A stretch of 64,000 bases of DNA from Clostridium sp. 'White wine YQ' (lineage in GTDB: Bacteria; Bacillota; Clostridia; Clostridiales; Clostridiaceae). The stretch is from positions 124,001-188,000 of the forward strand of contig NZ_JAQYUU010000005.1 of the NCBI RefSeq assembly GCF_028728205.1, in the 5' to 3' direction. The translations under genes were made by a program, and so were the position numbers. Below the pieces are notes generated by a model. It was not told where the DNA came from. It did not search any database and saw only the letters and a program-made list of their open reading frames with translations. Below, piece after piece: positions 17,152 through 26,800 of the stretch (position 1 is its first letter; each line of letters begins with the position of its first letter).

Positions 17152-18177
17152 TTATTTATCAATCAATCCAAGCTCAACCATACTTTTCGCAGTTGCTATG
17201 ATTGCTTCTTCTGCTGATCTTGGCTGCCAGCCAAGCAACTTCTTGGCTTTTGCATTGCTACAGGCAGTATTTTTTCCTAAGAAGGTCGCTGGCATACGTA
17301 AATCTTTATTGAAAGTCGCTAGAAATTTCACGACAAAATTAGGCATTTCTTTAGTTGAGACTTTTTTTGCTGTACTCCCTAAACATCTTTTCAAAATTTT
17401 TGCTTCTTCTTTGTATGTCAGATTTTCACCTGTGGTAGCAAGAAATCTCTCTTCTACGGCTTCTGAACGTGTCATCGCTAGCAAATGTAAGTCTGCAACG
17501 TCTCGTGCATCAACGCAATCAAATCCAGCTTTTAAAAGAAATGGCATCTTACCATTTAACATGGCACGAATAATTTGATTGGAGTGTGAAAAGTCCTGGC
17601 CAAGTATAGGTCCCATGACAGCAGTCGGATTGATAGCTGAAAGCTCCATATTTTTTTTCTTCGCAAACTCCCAAGCTGCGAGTTCTGCCATAGTTTTTGA
17701 ACGTTGATATGCATCAATATCGGCAGACAAGTCTGTCCAATCTTCCTCAGTAAAAATCTCTGGATGAGATTTATGCCCTGCAAGCACTGCCCCAGAAGCA
17801 GAAGTTAAGACTACACGTTTAACTCCCGCTGCCTTGGCAGCCTTCATCACACGCAATGTACCATCAACAGCCATTTTCACCATTTCATCACCGTCGTCTG
17901 GACGGGTGGCTGGTGTTGGAGATGCTACATGAATAACGTAAGTTGCACCAGCTGCAGCTTCCATCCAATTCTTATCACTTGTTAAATCTGTCTCGATGAA
18001 CTCCAAATTCTCAAAATCAGTTACTCCACCTTGAGCGAGCATTGATTTGACCTCGTCCTGACGTGATATTGTGCGAAGTGTTGTCCTAACGCGATATCCT
18101 CCATTCAAAAGTTTCAAAATTATGTGTACGGCTATAAAGCCACTTCCGCCTGTTACTAATACCAATTCTTTTCCCAT
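17152..18177 (-). CDS. NAD(P)-dependent aldehyde/dihydroflavonol-reductase-like SDR
   Basis: Extended SDR of about 341 aa with VTGGSGFIAVHI (Rossmann motif), a DLTSDKNW segment, the strand HVASPTP and catalytic YQRSKTMAE near residue 155. It resembles the dihydroflavonol-4-reductase/aldehyde reductase group that reduces aldehydes or ketones. I chose the ATG at 18177 because GGGAGG lies 9 bp upstream, rather than a start 16 codons earlier. It is divergent from the TetR gene at 18296, a probable regulator-target pair. Its 3' end has been copied to 15551. Confidence 0.87.
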   Translation of the reverse strand: MGKELVLVTGGSGFIAVHIILKLLNGGYRVRTTLRTISRQDEVKSMLAQGGVTDFENLEFIETDLTSDKNWMEAAAGATYVIHVASPTPATRPDDGDEMVKMAVDGTLRVMKAAKAAGVKRVVLTSASGAVLAGHKSHPEIFTEEDWTDLSADIDAYQRSKTMAELAAWEFAKKKNMELSAINPTAVMGPILGQDFSHSNQIIRAMLNGKMPFLLKAGFDCVDARDVADLHLLAMTRSEAVEERFLATTGENLTYKEEAKILKRCLGSTAKKVSTKEMPNFVVKFLATFNKDLRMPATFLGKNTACSNAKAKKLLGWQPRSAEEAIIATAKSMVELGLIDK

Positions 18178-18268
18178 TATAAATTCCTCCCTTAACTGAG
18201 GTTTCACTTGTAACCTCTGTGCCATTAGTATATACTATCATCAGAACGAATTCAATTCAGAAACGATC

Positions 18269-18281
18269 ATCTGTGACAGAT
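18269..18281. promoter_or_regulatory. Candidate operator between SDR and tetR
   Basis: ATCTGT-G-ACAGAT inverted repeat, 13 bp, just before the ribosome site of the plus-strand TetR gene, in the divergent promoter region. Confidence 0.5.
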
Positions 18282-18295
18282 AAGGAGGTATTGTA

Positions 18296-18814
18296 ATGGC
18301 TGCTACTAATCACGCACAAGCCATCAAAAAAGATACAAAAGATTTTATCACAACAGCGTTGCTGCAAATGCTAACAAAAGAGAAGTTGTCAACACTGACA
18401 GTTTCTCAAGTCTGTAAAAGAGCTGGAGTGAGCCGTATGGCTTTTTACCGTAATTTTGATGGACTTGAGCAAATTTTATACGAGTATTACAAGCCAAAGA
18501 TTGCAGCTGTCTTTGACATAATTCATAAAAATTCACAATTCTCTATCAAATTTGATAGCCAGTTGAATTTTTTCAACACCTTTGGTGATGATTTGTTACT
18601 GTCTAATGCCCGAGGATTTGAGCCAATTATTCAGAGGATTTTCATAGAAGAAATACAAAGATTTTATTCCGAAGATAGCGATGGATACTGGACAGCTTTC
18701 ATGTCAGCTGGGGTTTACGCCATTTGGAGAAAATGGTTACTTGATGGTAGGCAAAAACCACTCGAAGAGATAATGGACTTTTTGAAGCAATTTGATATGT
18801 TTCCGCAGAAATAA
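18296..18814 (+). CDS. TetR-family regulator
   Basis: A 172-aa TetR/AcrR protein with an HTH at residues 15-60 (LTVSQVCKRAGVSRMAFYRNFDGLEQILYEYY) and a C-terminal domain of the TetR_C type. It is likely the regulator of the divergent SDR gene at 17152. AAGGAGG stands 8 bp before the ATG. Confidence 0.88.
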   Translation: MAATNHAQAIKKDTKDFITTALLQMLTKEKLSTLTVSQVCKRAGVSRMAFYRNFDGLEQILYEYYKPKIAAVFDIIHKNSQFSIKFDSQLNFFNTFGDDLLLSNARGFEPIIQRIFIEEIQRFYSEDSDGYWTAFMSAGVYAIWRKWLLDGRQKPLEEIMDFLKQFDMFPQK

Positions 18815-18820
18815 GATAAC

Positions 18821-18854
18821 AAGACACCCTACAAAATTTAACGTATGGTGTCTT
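18821..18854 (+). terminator. Terminator of tetR (18296)
   Basis: AAGACACC-TAC / GTA-GGTGTCTT stem, 7 bp after the stop codon. Confidence 0.75.
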
Positions 18855-18915
18855 GCTTTAGTAATTTACCTATGACTTTTAATATGTTTTAGTATTTACT
18901 ACAGTTACTGTTTTA

Positions 18916-19848
18916 TTAAATAAACTTTACATCTGTCAACTTTTCAGATTCTTCCCAAAGCTTTGAAGCAACCTTAATATCCTCTGCTTGTGGTGCAATT
19001 TTAGCTATTTTAGGATACCCTCTCATTTCGTTCATTTTCGAAGGTCCGTAATAAGTACCACTTTTTGACTCTTCAGCTACAGCTGCGTAAAGTGCTGGCC
19101 ACGCTCCATGAGCTGCTGGCTGAAATAAAAATGGTCCAAATAAGCGACGAGCAATTCCAGCTGGGCTGTTTTTTCCTGCTCCATTAGGGATCAATTCTGT
19201 TCTAGATATCCCCGGATGTGCACCTATGCTGCTAATTCCCCATCCAGCTGCATCACTTCGTCGTTGCAGCTCTAGTGCAAACATTAGACACGCAAGCTTT
19301 GATTGAGAATAAGTTACCATTGGTCTATAATTTTGTTCTGATTGTAAATCCTCCAAGTTTATAACTCCTGAAAGATGAGCCAGACTACTCATGGTGATCA
19401 CCCTAGGCTTATTTCCTTTCTTCAAAAGGGGAAGCATATGTGCTGTTAACGCAAAATGTCCAAGATAATTTGTCCCCATTTGCAGTTCAAATCCATCTTT
19501 TGTAACTATACGTTTTGGAGGATTCATTACTGCTGCATTATTTACAAGAATATCTAAGCTTTTGCGTTGTTCCTTTATCCTTTCTCCAAATTCCCTTATA
19601 GATGAAAGATCCGCTAGGTCAAGTTCTTCAAAACATATACTTCCAGCTGGATTTATTTTATTAATCCTTCTTATTGCTTCTTCCCCTTTATCTCTATTTC
19701 GCCCCGCCATTATAACTTCAGCTCCTGCGCCAGTCATCTCCAATGCTATTTCATATCCTATTCCACCAGTTCCTGTAATAACTACCGAGCGTCCTTTTTG
19801 TGAGGGAATATCTGCTGAAGTCCAATTACTCTTCATTCTTTCTGCCAT
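18916..19848 (-). CDS. SDR oxidoreductase (retinol-dehydrogenase-like)
   Basis: A 310-aa classical SDR of the retinol/protochlorophyllide-like type: SVVITGTGGIGYEIALEM cofactor motif (residues about 21-38), DILVNNAAVM near residue 100, Ser in TMSSLAHLSG, and the catalytic YSQSKLA near residue 180. It uses NADP(H) on an unknown carbonyl or alcohol. Its ATG follows AAGGAG. It is divergent from the TetR gene at 20036, with a long palindrome between them. Confidence 0.87.
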   Translation of the reverse strand: MAERMKSNWTSADIPSQKGRSVVITGTGGIGYEIALEMTGAGAEVIMAGRNRDKGEEAIRRINKINPAGSICFEELDLADLSSIREFGERIKEQRKSLDILVNNAAVMNPPKRIVTKDGFELQMGTNYLGHFALTAHMLPLLKKGNKPRVITMSSLAHLSGVINLEDLQSEQNYRPMVTYSQSKLACLMFALELQRRSDAAGWGISSIGAHPGISRTELIPNGAGKNSPAGIARRLFGPFLFQPAAHGAWPALYAAVAEESKSGTYYGPSKMNEMRGYPKIAKIAPQAEDIKVASKLWEESEKLTDVKFI

Positions 19849-19948
19849 AATAAAAACTCCTTATTATTTTATAATCATTTTAACTACTTACATCGCATGG
19901 CATTCCTAATTAAAATCATAACAACACCAATTCTTTTACTTATATTAA

Positions 19949-19970
19949 AACTTACACACTTGTGTAAGTT
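19949..19970. promoter_or_regulatory. TetR operator between SDR and tetR (20036)
   Basis: A 22-bp inverted repeat AACTTACACA-CT-TGTGTAAGTT with only the two central bases unpaired. Its length and symmetry are typical of a TetR-family site in a divergent promoter. Confidence 0.8.
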
Positions 19971-20035
19971 TATGACTTGAATTATAATATACCTTAAATA
20001 GCAAATCAATATGCTTAGTATAAGTTATACACAAT

Positions 20036-20632
20036 TTGAAATATGTGAAAGTAGGTACTACAATGATAAATACTAGCGAGAATCCAGCATCCATTCGTTC
20101 GAAAACCTATTTAGTTGAAGCTTTACTAGAACTTATGGATGAGAAAAGTTATGAGACTATATCAATCAAAGAGCTTACAGACAGAGCGAAACTTTCCAGA
20201 CGTACGTTTTATACAAATTTCGAAACAAAAGAAGACATACTTAAATATCATTTTGATACATTAGTAAATGAATATATTCAGATACTACAAACATATGAAT
20301 GTTTGACGGCCAAAGATATAGCTAATGAATATTTCAGTTATTGGTTCTCCCATAGAAATCTGCTTCGTCTCTTAAAAAAGAACAATCTTCCGATTCTTAT
20401 TAAGGTTTTTGAAGAATTTCTCAGAAATATGAACTCACTTACTATCATAAAAAATCACCGTTTTACGGACAGTGAATTGCAATATTACGATGCAGTTTTC
20501 GTGGCAGGTGGTTTATGGAATCTATTGAATGTTTGGATAGAAAATGACTTTGGGAAGAATTCTGAAGAAATGACTGATATATTTGTAAAAATATTCAATG
20601 CAATTCCATCAGATAGAAGTAGCGAAAGCTGA
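20036..20632 (+). CDS. TetR-family regulator
   Basis: A 198-aa TetR/AcrR protein (ISIKELTDRAKLSRRTFYTNFETKEDILKYHF HTH, residues 40-75). The likely partner is the divergent SDR at 18916, through the 19949-19970 operator. The ATG nine codons inside (20063) is an equally good start, since ribosome sites are weak at both. Confidence 0.87.
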   Translation: MKYVKVGTTMINTSENPASIRSKTYLVEALLELMDEKSYETISIKELTDRAKLSRRTFYTNFETKEDILKYHFDTLVNEYIQILQTYECLTAKDIANEYFSYWFSHRNLLRLLKKNNLPILIKVFEEFLRNMNSLTIIKNHRFTDSELQYYDAVFVAGGLWNLLNVWIENDFGKNSEEMTDIFVKIFNAIPSDRSSES

Positions 20633-20690
20633 ATATCTATTGACGTGTTTAATTAGCACTCTTTTTGTACCTCAGGCGTAAAAAAAGAGT

Positions 20691-20731
20691 GTGTTTTCTG
20701 TTTGCCTATACGGCCTTAAAACAGAAAACAC
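20691..20731. terminator. Bidirectional terminator
   Basis: Perfect GTGTTTTCTGTTT / AAACAGAAAACAC inverted repeat between the convergent TetR (+) and AraC (-) genes. A smaller hairpin of CACTCTTTTT type precedes it. Confidence 0.8.
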
Positions 20732-20738
20732 ACTTAGA

Positions 20739-21668
20739 TTATGTAGTGCCTGAATCTAACGAAGCTCGAAGACGATTTATATCGCTTATAGGAGGCAATC
20801 CAAACATACGTGCATATTCTCTGCTAAATTGAGATGGGCTTTCATAACCTACTTGAAAACCAACATTTGCAGCTTCAGATGACTCTGCAAACAGCAAACG
20901 CCTAGCCTCTTGTAATCTTATCAACTTCTGATATTGCAAAGGACTCATTGCTGTTACTTTTTTAAACTGATTATGTAATGATGATGTACTCATGTTAACT
21001 TGTTTTGCTAAATCTTCAATTCTCAAGGGTTTTGAAAAATTACTATTTATAATCTGAATAACTTTTGCAATACAATGTGCATGACTTCCAATCATTGCAA
21101 ATTGCTTAATAAGTTCTCCTTGCTTATCTTGCAGAATTCTATAAAGGATTTCACGAATTATCAAAGGTGAAAGGATTTTAATATCCTTAGGTGTATATAA
21201 GAGACGTACAAGTCTTAACACAGCATCAAGTAAATCAGAACTAATTCTATTAACTACTATTCCACGTCCTGAATCCATCCTACCACTCCATGCCTCGTTT
21301 GATTCCTTAATAATATCAAGTATTTGCTCCATATTAAAGTTTATTTGTACACATAAGAAAGGCTCATCAGGAGTAGCTTGTATAATTTGCCCCGTAATAG
21401 GAAGGTGAACAGATGTAACCAAATATGATGTTGGATCATATTGATAATTTTCATCAGCAAGCGTTACTATTTTTGATCCCTGTACAATTATCAATAATGC
21501 TGGTTCATAAATAGTGTGCAAAGGCTCAGAAACATTTGATGCTCGGAATAACTGCAAAGAAGGTATAGCTGTATTATGTATTCCGTCCACATCTACAAGT
21601 CCATTAATCATTGAAACTAATTCTTTTTGATAAATTGCAATTTTGTCATTTGCTAATTCTTTATCCAT
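20739..21668 (-). CDS. AraC-family transcriptional regulator
   Basis: A 309-aa activator with an N-terminal AraC_N cupin-like domain (residues about 25-180) and two HTH motifs at the C-terminus: LRIEDLAKQVNMSTSSLHNQFKKVTAMSPLQYQK, then VGFQVGYESPSQFSREYARMFG. It is divergent from the SDR gene at 21830, and this subgroup usually activates an adjacent oxidoreductase. ATG after AAAAGGAG. Confidence 0.88.
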   Translation of the reverse strand: MDKELANDKIAIYQKELVSMINGLVDVDGIHNTAIPSLQLFRASNVSEPLHTIYEPALLIIVQGSKIVTLADENYQYDPTSYLVTSVHLPITGQIIQATPDEPFLCVQINFNMEQILDIIKESNEAWSGRMDSGRGIVVNRISSDLLDAVLRLVRLLYTPKDIKILSPLIIREILYRILQDKQGELIKQFAMIGSHAHCIAKVIQIINSNFSKPLRIEDLAKQVNMSTSSLHNQFKKVTAMSPLQYQKLIRLQEARRLLFAESSEAANVGFQVGYESPSQFSREYARMFGLPPISDINRLRASLDSGTT

Positions 21669-21829
21669 TTCTAACTCCTTTTCTACTATTAATTGATATA
21701 CAAATTATATTATTCTGTGTAGGATTAGGCAATAATCTTATTAAAATAGGCTACCTAGCTATCGCACCAAATATATATAATTATCTTAGATACAAGGTAT
21801 TTAACGCAAGCTTAAAGGAGGATTTTATT

Positions 21830-22570
21830 ATGAATACAATAAAAAAAGATAGAGTTGCAATTGTTACTGGGGGTTCACGTGGAATTGGTCGCGCAATCTC
21901 AGAACGTCTTGCATCTGATGGCCAAATAGTAGTTATAGCATATGCAAATAATGTTTTTGAAGCTGATAAAACTGTACAATCTATAATAGAAAAAGGAGGT
22001 AAGGCAATTGCTGTTAAAGCTGATATTAGTGATGAAGTTGCAGTTAGCGAGCTTTTTGATATGACAGAGAAAAACTTTGGCGGAGTTGATGTTGTAGTTA
22101 ACTCAGCTGGCATTATGGGACTTAATACAATTGCTAATTTCGATCTTAATAAGCTTGATCAAATAATTCGTACAAATATACGTGGTACCTTTGTTGTTGA
22201 TCAACAAGCTGCTCGCCATGTAAGATCTGGAGGTGCTATTATTAATCTTTCTACTTCAGTAAAGAAACTTGCATTGCCTACTTATGCTGCCTATTCTGCT
22301 AGCAAAGGAGCTGTTGATGCAATCAGCCTTGTACTTGCAAAAGAACTTCGTGGCAGAGATATTACAGTAAATGCAGTAGCTCCTGGACCAACAGCAACAG
22401 AACTATTTTTTGAAGGCAAGGATCCTGAGACAATTGAGCGTATGGCCAAAATGAATCCTATTGAACGTTTAGGAAAACCAGAAGACATTGCAGAAGTAAT
22501 TTCCTTTTTAGCAGGTCCCGCTAGATGGATTAATGGTCAAACCATTTATGTTAATGGTGGTATGGTTTAG
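21830..22570 (+). CDS. SDR oxidoreductase (FabG-like)
   Basis: Classical SDR of about 246 aa: IVTGGSRGIGRAISERL, NSAGIMG, STSVKKLALPTYAAYSASKGA (catalytic Ser-Tyr-x-x-x-Lys near residues 142-159) and the C-terminal INGQTIYVNGGMV. The start ATG at 21830 has AAAGGAGG 8 bp upstream; the frame is open further upstream but nothing there resembles the family. Likely controlled by the divergent AraC regulator. Confidence 0.9.
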   Translation: MNTIKKDRVAIVTGGSRGIGRAISERLASDGQIVVIAYANNVFEADKTVQSIIEKGGKAIAVKADISDEVAVSELFDMTEKNFGGVDVVVNSAGIMGLNTIANFDLNKLDQIIRTNIRGTFVVDQQAARHVRSGGAIINLSTSVKKLALPTYAAYSASKGAVDAISLVLAKELRGRDITVNAVAPGPTATELFFEGKDPETIERMAKMNPIERLGKPEDIAEVISFLAGPARWINGQTIYVNGGMV

Positions 22571-22613
22571 AAAATTAACAATTTAGTACTTGCAATAATT
22601 TGCGAGTAATTTA

Positions 22614-22664
22614 GAACCCCCTCTTAGGAGAGATGAATCTATCATATCTACTAAAGAGGGGTTT
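22614..22664 (+). terminator. Terminator after SDR gene
   Basis: AACCCCCTCTT...AAGAGGGGTTTTATTTTT hairpin with a T-tract. Confidence 0.8.
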
Positions 22665-22721
22665 TATTTTTATTATCCTTGAAAATCTTTAAGCTCTATT
22701 TTACGATTGTCCTGACAACTT

Positions 22722-25700
22722 TTACTTTGAAAAATTTTTCTTTAAAATATGGAACATAATTATACCTATTAAAAAAGTAATACTTATACATGCTCCTGGA
22801 ATTAAACCTGGCGTAATATATGTCAGTTCAATTCTATGAGCTCCAGGCTCTAGTACTAATCCTGTGAAAACACCATTCACCTTAATTAAATCTTGTTTTT
22901 TCCCATCAACCTTTGCTGACCACCCTTTGCTGTAAGGTATACTAAGGGCAATAATCCCTTTTTCATCATTTTTAATAGTTGCCTTAATATCTCCACCATT
23001 TATATGCAGGTTTTCTAGATTATATTTATTTCGTGCATTTATCCAGTTTTCATAATGCTTGTATGAATTAAACCAGGCATGAGCATTATCTATTGTGAAT
23101 TTGCCCTCAGAGATATTTATTTTTAATATTTTAGTATTGCCGTCAAGTCTGAACGTAAATGTATTAAGTGGATATATATAAGGATAAGTTTCTTCCATCT
23201 TAAGTGTGGATTTTCCGTTAACATTTAAATTAATCATCTGCCCGTTTGCAGGCTTAATATTCATTGAAAAAAGAATTTCACCCTTATCTCCTTTTTGTGT
23301 ATTGTTTATAGGAATACTAATAGATGCATTCTTTCCAGCTGTTAATGTTCCGTCTTTATACTCCATATTTTCAGTAACTGCTCTTCCCCATGCTAGTGAA
23401 AGCTCTGTTGTTACATCATCAATTGCACCGCTGCTAAGACCAGGTACACTTTTATCAACAACTGCTTCCTGAAGAAGCAATGCATCCTTTTCCGCAAAAT
23501 TCATTTTATTATTACTCTGTACATCTACAGTGTTTGTATACCATAAGTCAAAACCCACATTATTGGTACTTTCATACACTTTATATTTATCAGTTTCCTT
23601 CTTAAGCACATATCCATAAGCTGGTACATACGGATCATTTTTGTCCCTGACTAAATACTTCACTCCAAAGGCAGTTTCCAAAAACAAGCGGTCATCGAAA
23701 TTTGCATATATATTTGGAGCAACATAATGATTTAAAACATCTTCATTAACCTTTAACCATTTATGAAGATTTCCATCAACCATACTATTATAGGCACTTG
23801 TGCCGTAATAATTCTGACTTAATGGTGAATTTTCAAAAGGCGAACTAGTTATAGTCCTAAAAAATTCACTGTTTGATGGGGCTAACTCATTAAATACTTG
23901 TTCCTCTTCATTGCCGTGCATGAAATAATTTTCAATTTTTTCTTTAGACATATCAGGCTGAACAATGTATAAATAACTATTTATATTACAAATAAGGGAT
24001 ATTCCTACTGCAAAAACTATAATACAGCTTAATATATTTTTTATAAAACGATGTGAAATATATCTTTTTAAGATTACTGCTAAAATAGATATTAATCCTG
24101 AAACTAGTATTAATCTGTTTATAATGCTAGTTAATTTTACATTTTCAATTGTATAATTTAAACCTCGCGAGGCTTTTGTATAGTAAAAGTATAATATTAA
24201 TGCAAAAGAAATAGAAATAAATTTTAAACCTGCACTTTTTAGTCTGTCATTCTCCTCTAACCAATCCGGAACTGCATATGCTATTGAAAATATCAATAAA
24301 TAGAACCACCTGTCCACAGAATATGATAAACCATTAAAAAAACTTCCTGTATACGGAATTAAATATAAAACAAAGAAAATTCCAGCTAGAATTGTTTTTT
24401 TTCTAGCAACCTTAGAAAGCCTTCTCCACGGTAATGCAAAAACAATCAGAACAATCATTGGAAATCCTAATGTACTAAAATAATAAAAGAACTTTTCAGG
24501 AAGTTGTAAAATATAACTTCTGTCATAAAACATAGGTATGATTGCTGAATTTGAAAAACGATCCACTTTTAAAAAGGCCAAGACTGAAGGTAAGAATGCC
24601 ACTGCTGAAAGTCCCAGTGCAATGACTGCAAATATCGCATATTTTGAAATTTGTCCGAAAAATGAACATATCTTGTCTTTTAATTTCGTCCCTTCAACAT
24701 CCATAAATACAATAATAAAAATAATATAAAAAACAAAACTGATAAATCCGAAATAAAAACTGTTTGCAACAGTTAATGCAGCACTTATGACAAAAGGAAC
24801 CCAGTTACTGCTTCTCTTATATATTCTCCACCCCAATACTGTGAGTGGAAGCCATATGTATGCATCTGCCATAAAATCATTGAAAAGAGAAAACCATATA
24901 AAATTAATACAGCCACCGTATATGGCAGCACCAATAAGAGAAGAATATGTCTTTCTTTTCTCATATTTTAATAACACATATAAAAATAACATACTTAAAA
25001 ATTGCTTTAAAATACTGAATACTAGTTTCCATCTAAGAGTATCCTCCAATGTCCATGTTCCGATTCCAAGCTTTCTCAATAAAAGCATAAGATAAAAAAA
25101 CGGACTTGTAGTATAATAGTAGCTAAACCCGCCGAAAACATCCCCTCCGAGCCCATAAACCCAGGACCAGAAAGGCTGTCCTGAAAGGAATTGTTTTTGA
25201 ATAAATGGTACAAAATACATAAATTGCAGTGTGCTATCAGTGCCTGACTTTCCAAATAAACTTCCACTGTGAATCACATAAAAATGGCAGCATACAGAAA
25301 AAATCAGCAAAAGTAATACCGCAACTGAGTTCTTCATTACTGCAGAAAAAGTTATATGCTTGTCAGCCTTTTTATCCACCTCAGAAGATGCATGATTCTT
25401 CTTTTTAAAAACAAACAACTTACTTGAAAAGTAATTCATAATAATAACAATAACATTGGCCGCAACTTTTGCATACATATCATTAATCTGCATCTTTTCT
25501 ACCAATATAAACATGGTTAATAAATCAATCAGTAATGATAAAAACCTGAATGCAAAAAAAGACACCGCTTCTTTAAAAATAACTGCTGCATTGAAGTTTC
25601 TGCTGTTGAATACATATATCTTATTTGTTACATATGCAAAGATAACAGCAATTATCCATGCTATTACCGATGCTGACATGTAGTCTAATTTTAAGATCTT

Positions 25701-25826
25701 TGTAAAAACCCAATAAGATGCTATATTAACCAAGGTTGTCAGTACACCAAAAATTAAATACAGCATTTTTTCTCCCGTTCCATATTTTAAAAGAAGTTCT
25801 TTGTACTCTTTTAACTTCATACCCAT
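22722..25826 (-). CDS. GtcA/GtrA flippase domain fused to YfhO-type glycosyltransferase
   Basis: A 1034-aa polytopic membrane protein. Residues about 15-140 are a complete GtrA/GtcA domain with four helices (LIFGVLTTLVNIASYWVF, AWIIAVIFAYVTNKIYVF), the family that flips undecaprenyl-phosphate sugars. From about residue 160 on it is YfhO-like: a GT-C type membrane region with many helices, then a large extracytosolic C-terminal domain (KGWSAKVDGK, GAHRIELTY) and a last helix. In Bacillus and Listeria, CsbB-type transferase, GtcA and YfhO are separate proteins that glycosylate lipoteichoic acid. Here two of the three are one chain. It lies 14 bp after the transferase gene. Confidence 0.88.
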   Translation of the reverse strand: MGMKLKEYKELLLKYGTGEKMLYLIFGVLTTLVNIASYWVFTKILKLDYMSASVIAWIIAVIFAYVTNKIYVFNSRNFNAAVIFKEAVSFFAFRFLSLLIDLLTMFILVEKMQINDMYAKVAANVIVIIMNYFSSKLFVFKKKNHASSEVDKKADKHITFSAVMKNSVAVLLLLIFSVCCHFYVIHSGSLFGKSGTDSTLQFMYFVPFIQKQFLSGQPFWSWVYGLGGDVFGGFSYYYTTSPFFYLMLLLRKLGIGTWTLEDTLRWKLVFSILKQFLSMLFLYVLLKYEKRKTYSSLIGAAIYGGCINFIWFSLFNDFMADAYIWLPLTVLGWRIYKRSSNWVPFVISAALTVANSFYFGFISFVFYIIFIIVFMDVEGTKLKDKICSFFGQISKYAIFAVIALGLSAVAFLPSVLAFLKVDRFSNSAIIPMFYDRSYILQLPEKFFYYFSTLGFPMIVLIVFALPWRRLSKVARKKTILAGIFFVLYLIPYTGSFFNGLSYSVDRWFYLLIFSIAYAVPDWLEENDRLKSAGLKFISISFALILYFYYTKASRGLNYTIENVKLTSIINRLILVSGLISILAVILKRYISHRFIKNILSCIIVFAVGISLICNINSYLYIVQPDMSKEKIENYFMHGNEEEQVFNELAPSNSEFFRTITSSPFENSPLSQNYYGTSAYNSMVDGNLHKWLKVNEDVLNHYVAPNIYANFDDRLFLETAFGVKYLVRDKNDPYVPAYGYVLKKETDKYKVYESTNNVGFDLWYTNTVDVQSNNKMNFAEKDALLLQEAVVDKSVPGLSSGAIDDVTTELSLAWGRAVTENMEYKDGTLTAGKNASISIPINNTQKGDKGEILFSMNIKPANGQMINLNVNGKSTLKMEETYPYIYPLNTFTFRLDGNTKILKINISEGKFTIDNAHAWFNSYKHYENWINARNKYNLENLHINGGDIKATIKNDEKGIIALSIPYSKGWSAKVDGKKQDLIKVNGVFTGLVLEPGAHRIELTYITPGLIPGACISITFLIGIIMFHILKKNFSK

Positions 25827-25840
25827 TCTTCTGATTCATC

Positions 25841-26800
25841 CTATCTATTATTTTTTTCTTTTTCCCCGTTAAACTCATTTACAAAATATAAAGGTCTTTG
25901 TTTTGTCTCATTAAATATACGTCCGATGTATTCACCTATTATGCCCATGCATATTAACTGAACACCTCCCAAAAACAACAATACAACCATCATTGAAGGA
26001 TATCCCTGAACCTTCTCTCCAAATATTAATGTTTTAGCTATTATAAAAACAATATACATAAATGAAAGAATAGAAACGATTATTCCAAAACAACTTGATA
26101 ATCTTAGGGGGGCTATAGTAAAGGATGTAATCCCTTCTATTGCCAGGTCAATGAGCTTAGCGTAATTCCATTTTGTATTTCCAGCTGCTCTTGGATCCCT
26201 GTCAAATAATATTTCTTTCTTGTTATATCCGATCCAGCTGAACATTCCTTTTGTATATCTCTGCGCTTCTCTGAACTTTTTAAGGGCTTCAATACAACGC
26301 CTGTCTAAAAGCCTAAAATCTCCTGTATCCTTCTGTATTGGGATTCTGGTTAATTTCTGCAGAACATCATAAAAAGCCTTTGATGTCCACTTCTTCATCC
26401 ATGATTCTCCTTCACGGCTTTTTCTTTTGGCAAATACGTCATCATACCCATTCTCCCAGTAACTTATCATTTCAGGAATAAGTTCTGGTGGATCCTGTAA
26501 ATCAGCATCTATTATTATTACCGCATCTCCATTACAATAATCCAATCCAGCTATCATTGCAATTTCCTTGCCGAAATTTCTGGATAAGTCAACGTATGAC
26601 ACTCTTTTATCCTCTTGTCTTAACTGTTGAATTATGCTTAACGTTGCATCTTTACTTCCATCATTAACAAACAGCATTTCAAATTCATAATTTGAAATTG
26701 AATCAATAACTTGAGAAACTCTTTTATATAACTGTCCAAGTACCTCCTGCTCATTATAAGCAGGTATTAATACCGTTATTTTTTTCATTTTATTTTGCAC
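25841..26800 (-). CDS. CsbB/GtrB-type polyprenyl-phosphate glycosyltransferase
   Basis: Family 2 glycosyltransferase of 319 aa. The GT-A domain has VLIPAYNEQEVLGQL, FVNDGSKDATL and DADLQDPPELIP (the metal-binding DAD), and ends in two transmembrane helices (residues about 235-258 and 270-295). It loads a sugar from a nucleotide donor onto undecaprenyl phosphate at the inner membrane face. The fused flippase/transferase in the same operon would then move and use that lipid-linked sugar. Confidence 0.9.
   Translation of the reverse strand: MQNKMKKITVLIPAYNEQEVLGQLYKRVSQVIDSISNYEFEMLFVNDGSKDATLSIIQQLRQEDKRVSYVDLSRNFGKEIAMIAGLDYCNGDAVIIIDADLQDPPELIPEMISYWENGYDDVFAKRKSREGESWMKKWTSKAFYDVLQKLTRIPIQKDTGDFRLLDRRCIEALKKFREAQRYTKGMFSWIGYNKKEILFDRDPRAAGNTKWNYAKLIDLAIEGITSFTIAPLRLSSCFGIIVSILSFMYIVFIIAKTLIFGEKVQGYPSMMVVLLFLGGVQLICMGIIGEYIGRIFNETKQRPLYFVNEFNGEKEKNNR

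Noticed and set aside
21611-21829. 73 extra codons in front of the FabG-like SDR
   Set aside because: No family similarity, no ribosome site, and the region overlaps the AraC gene start. The ATG at 21830 has AAAGGAGG.
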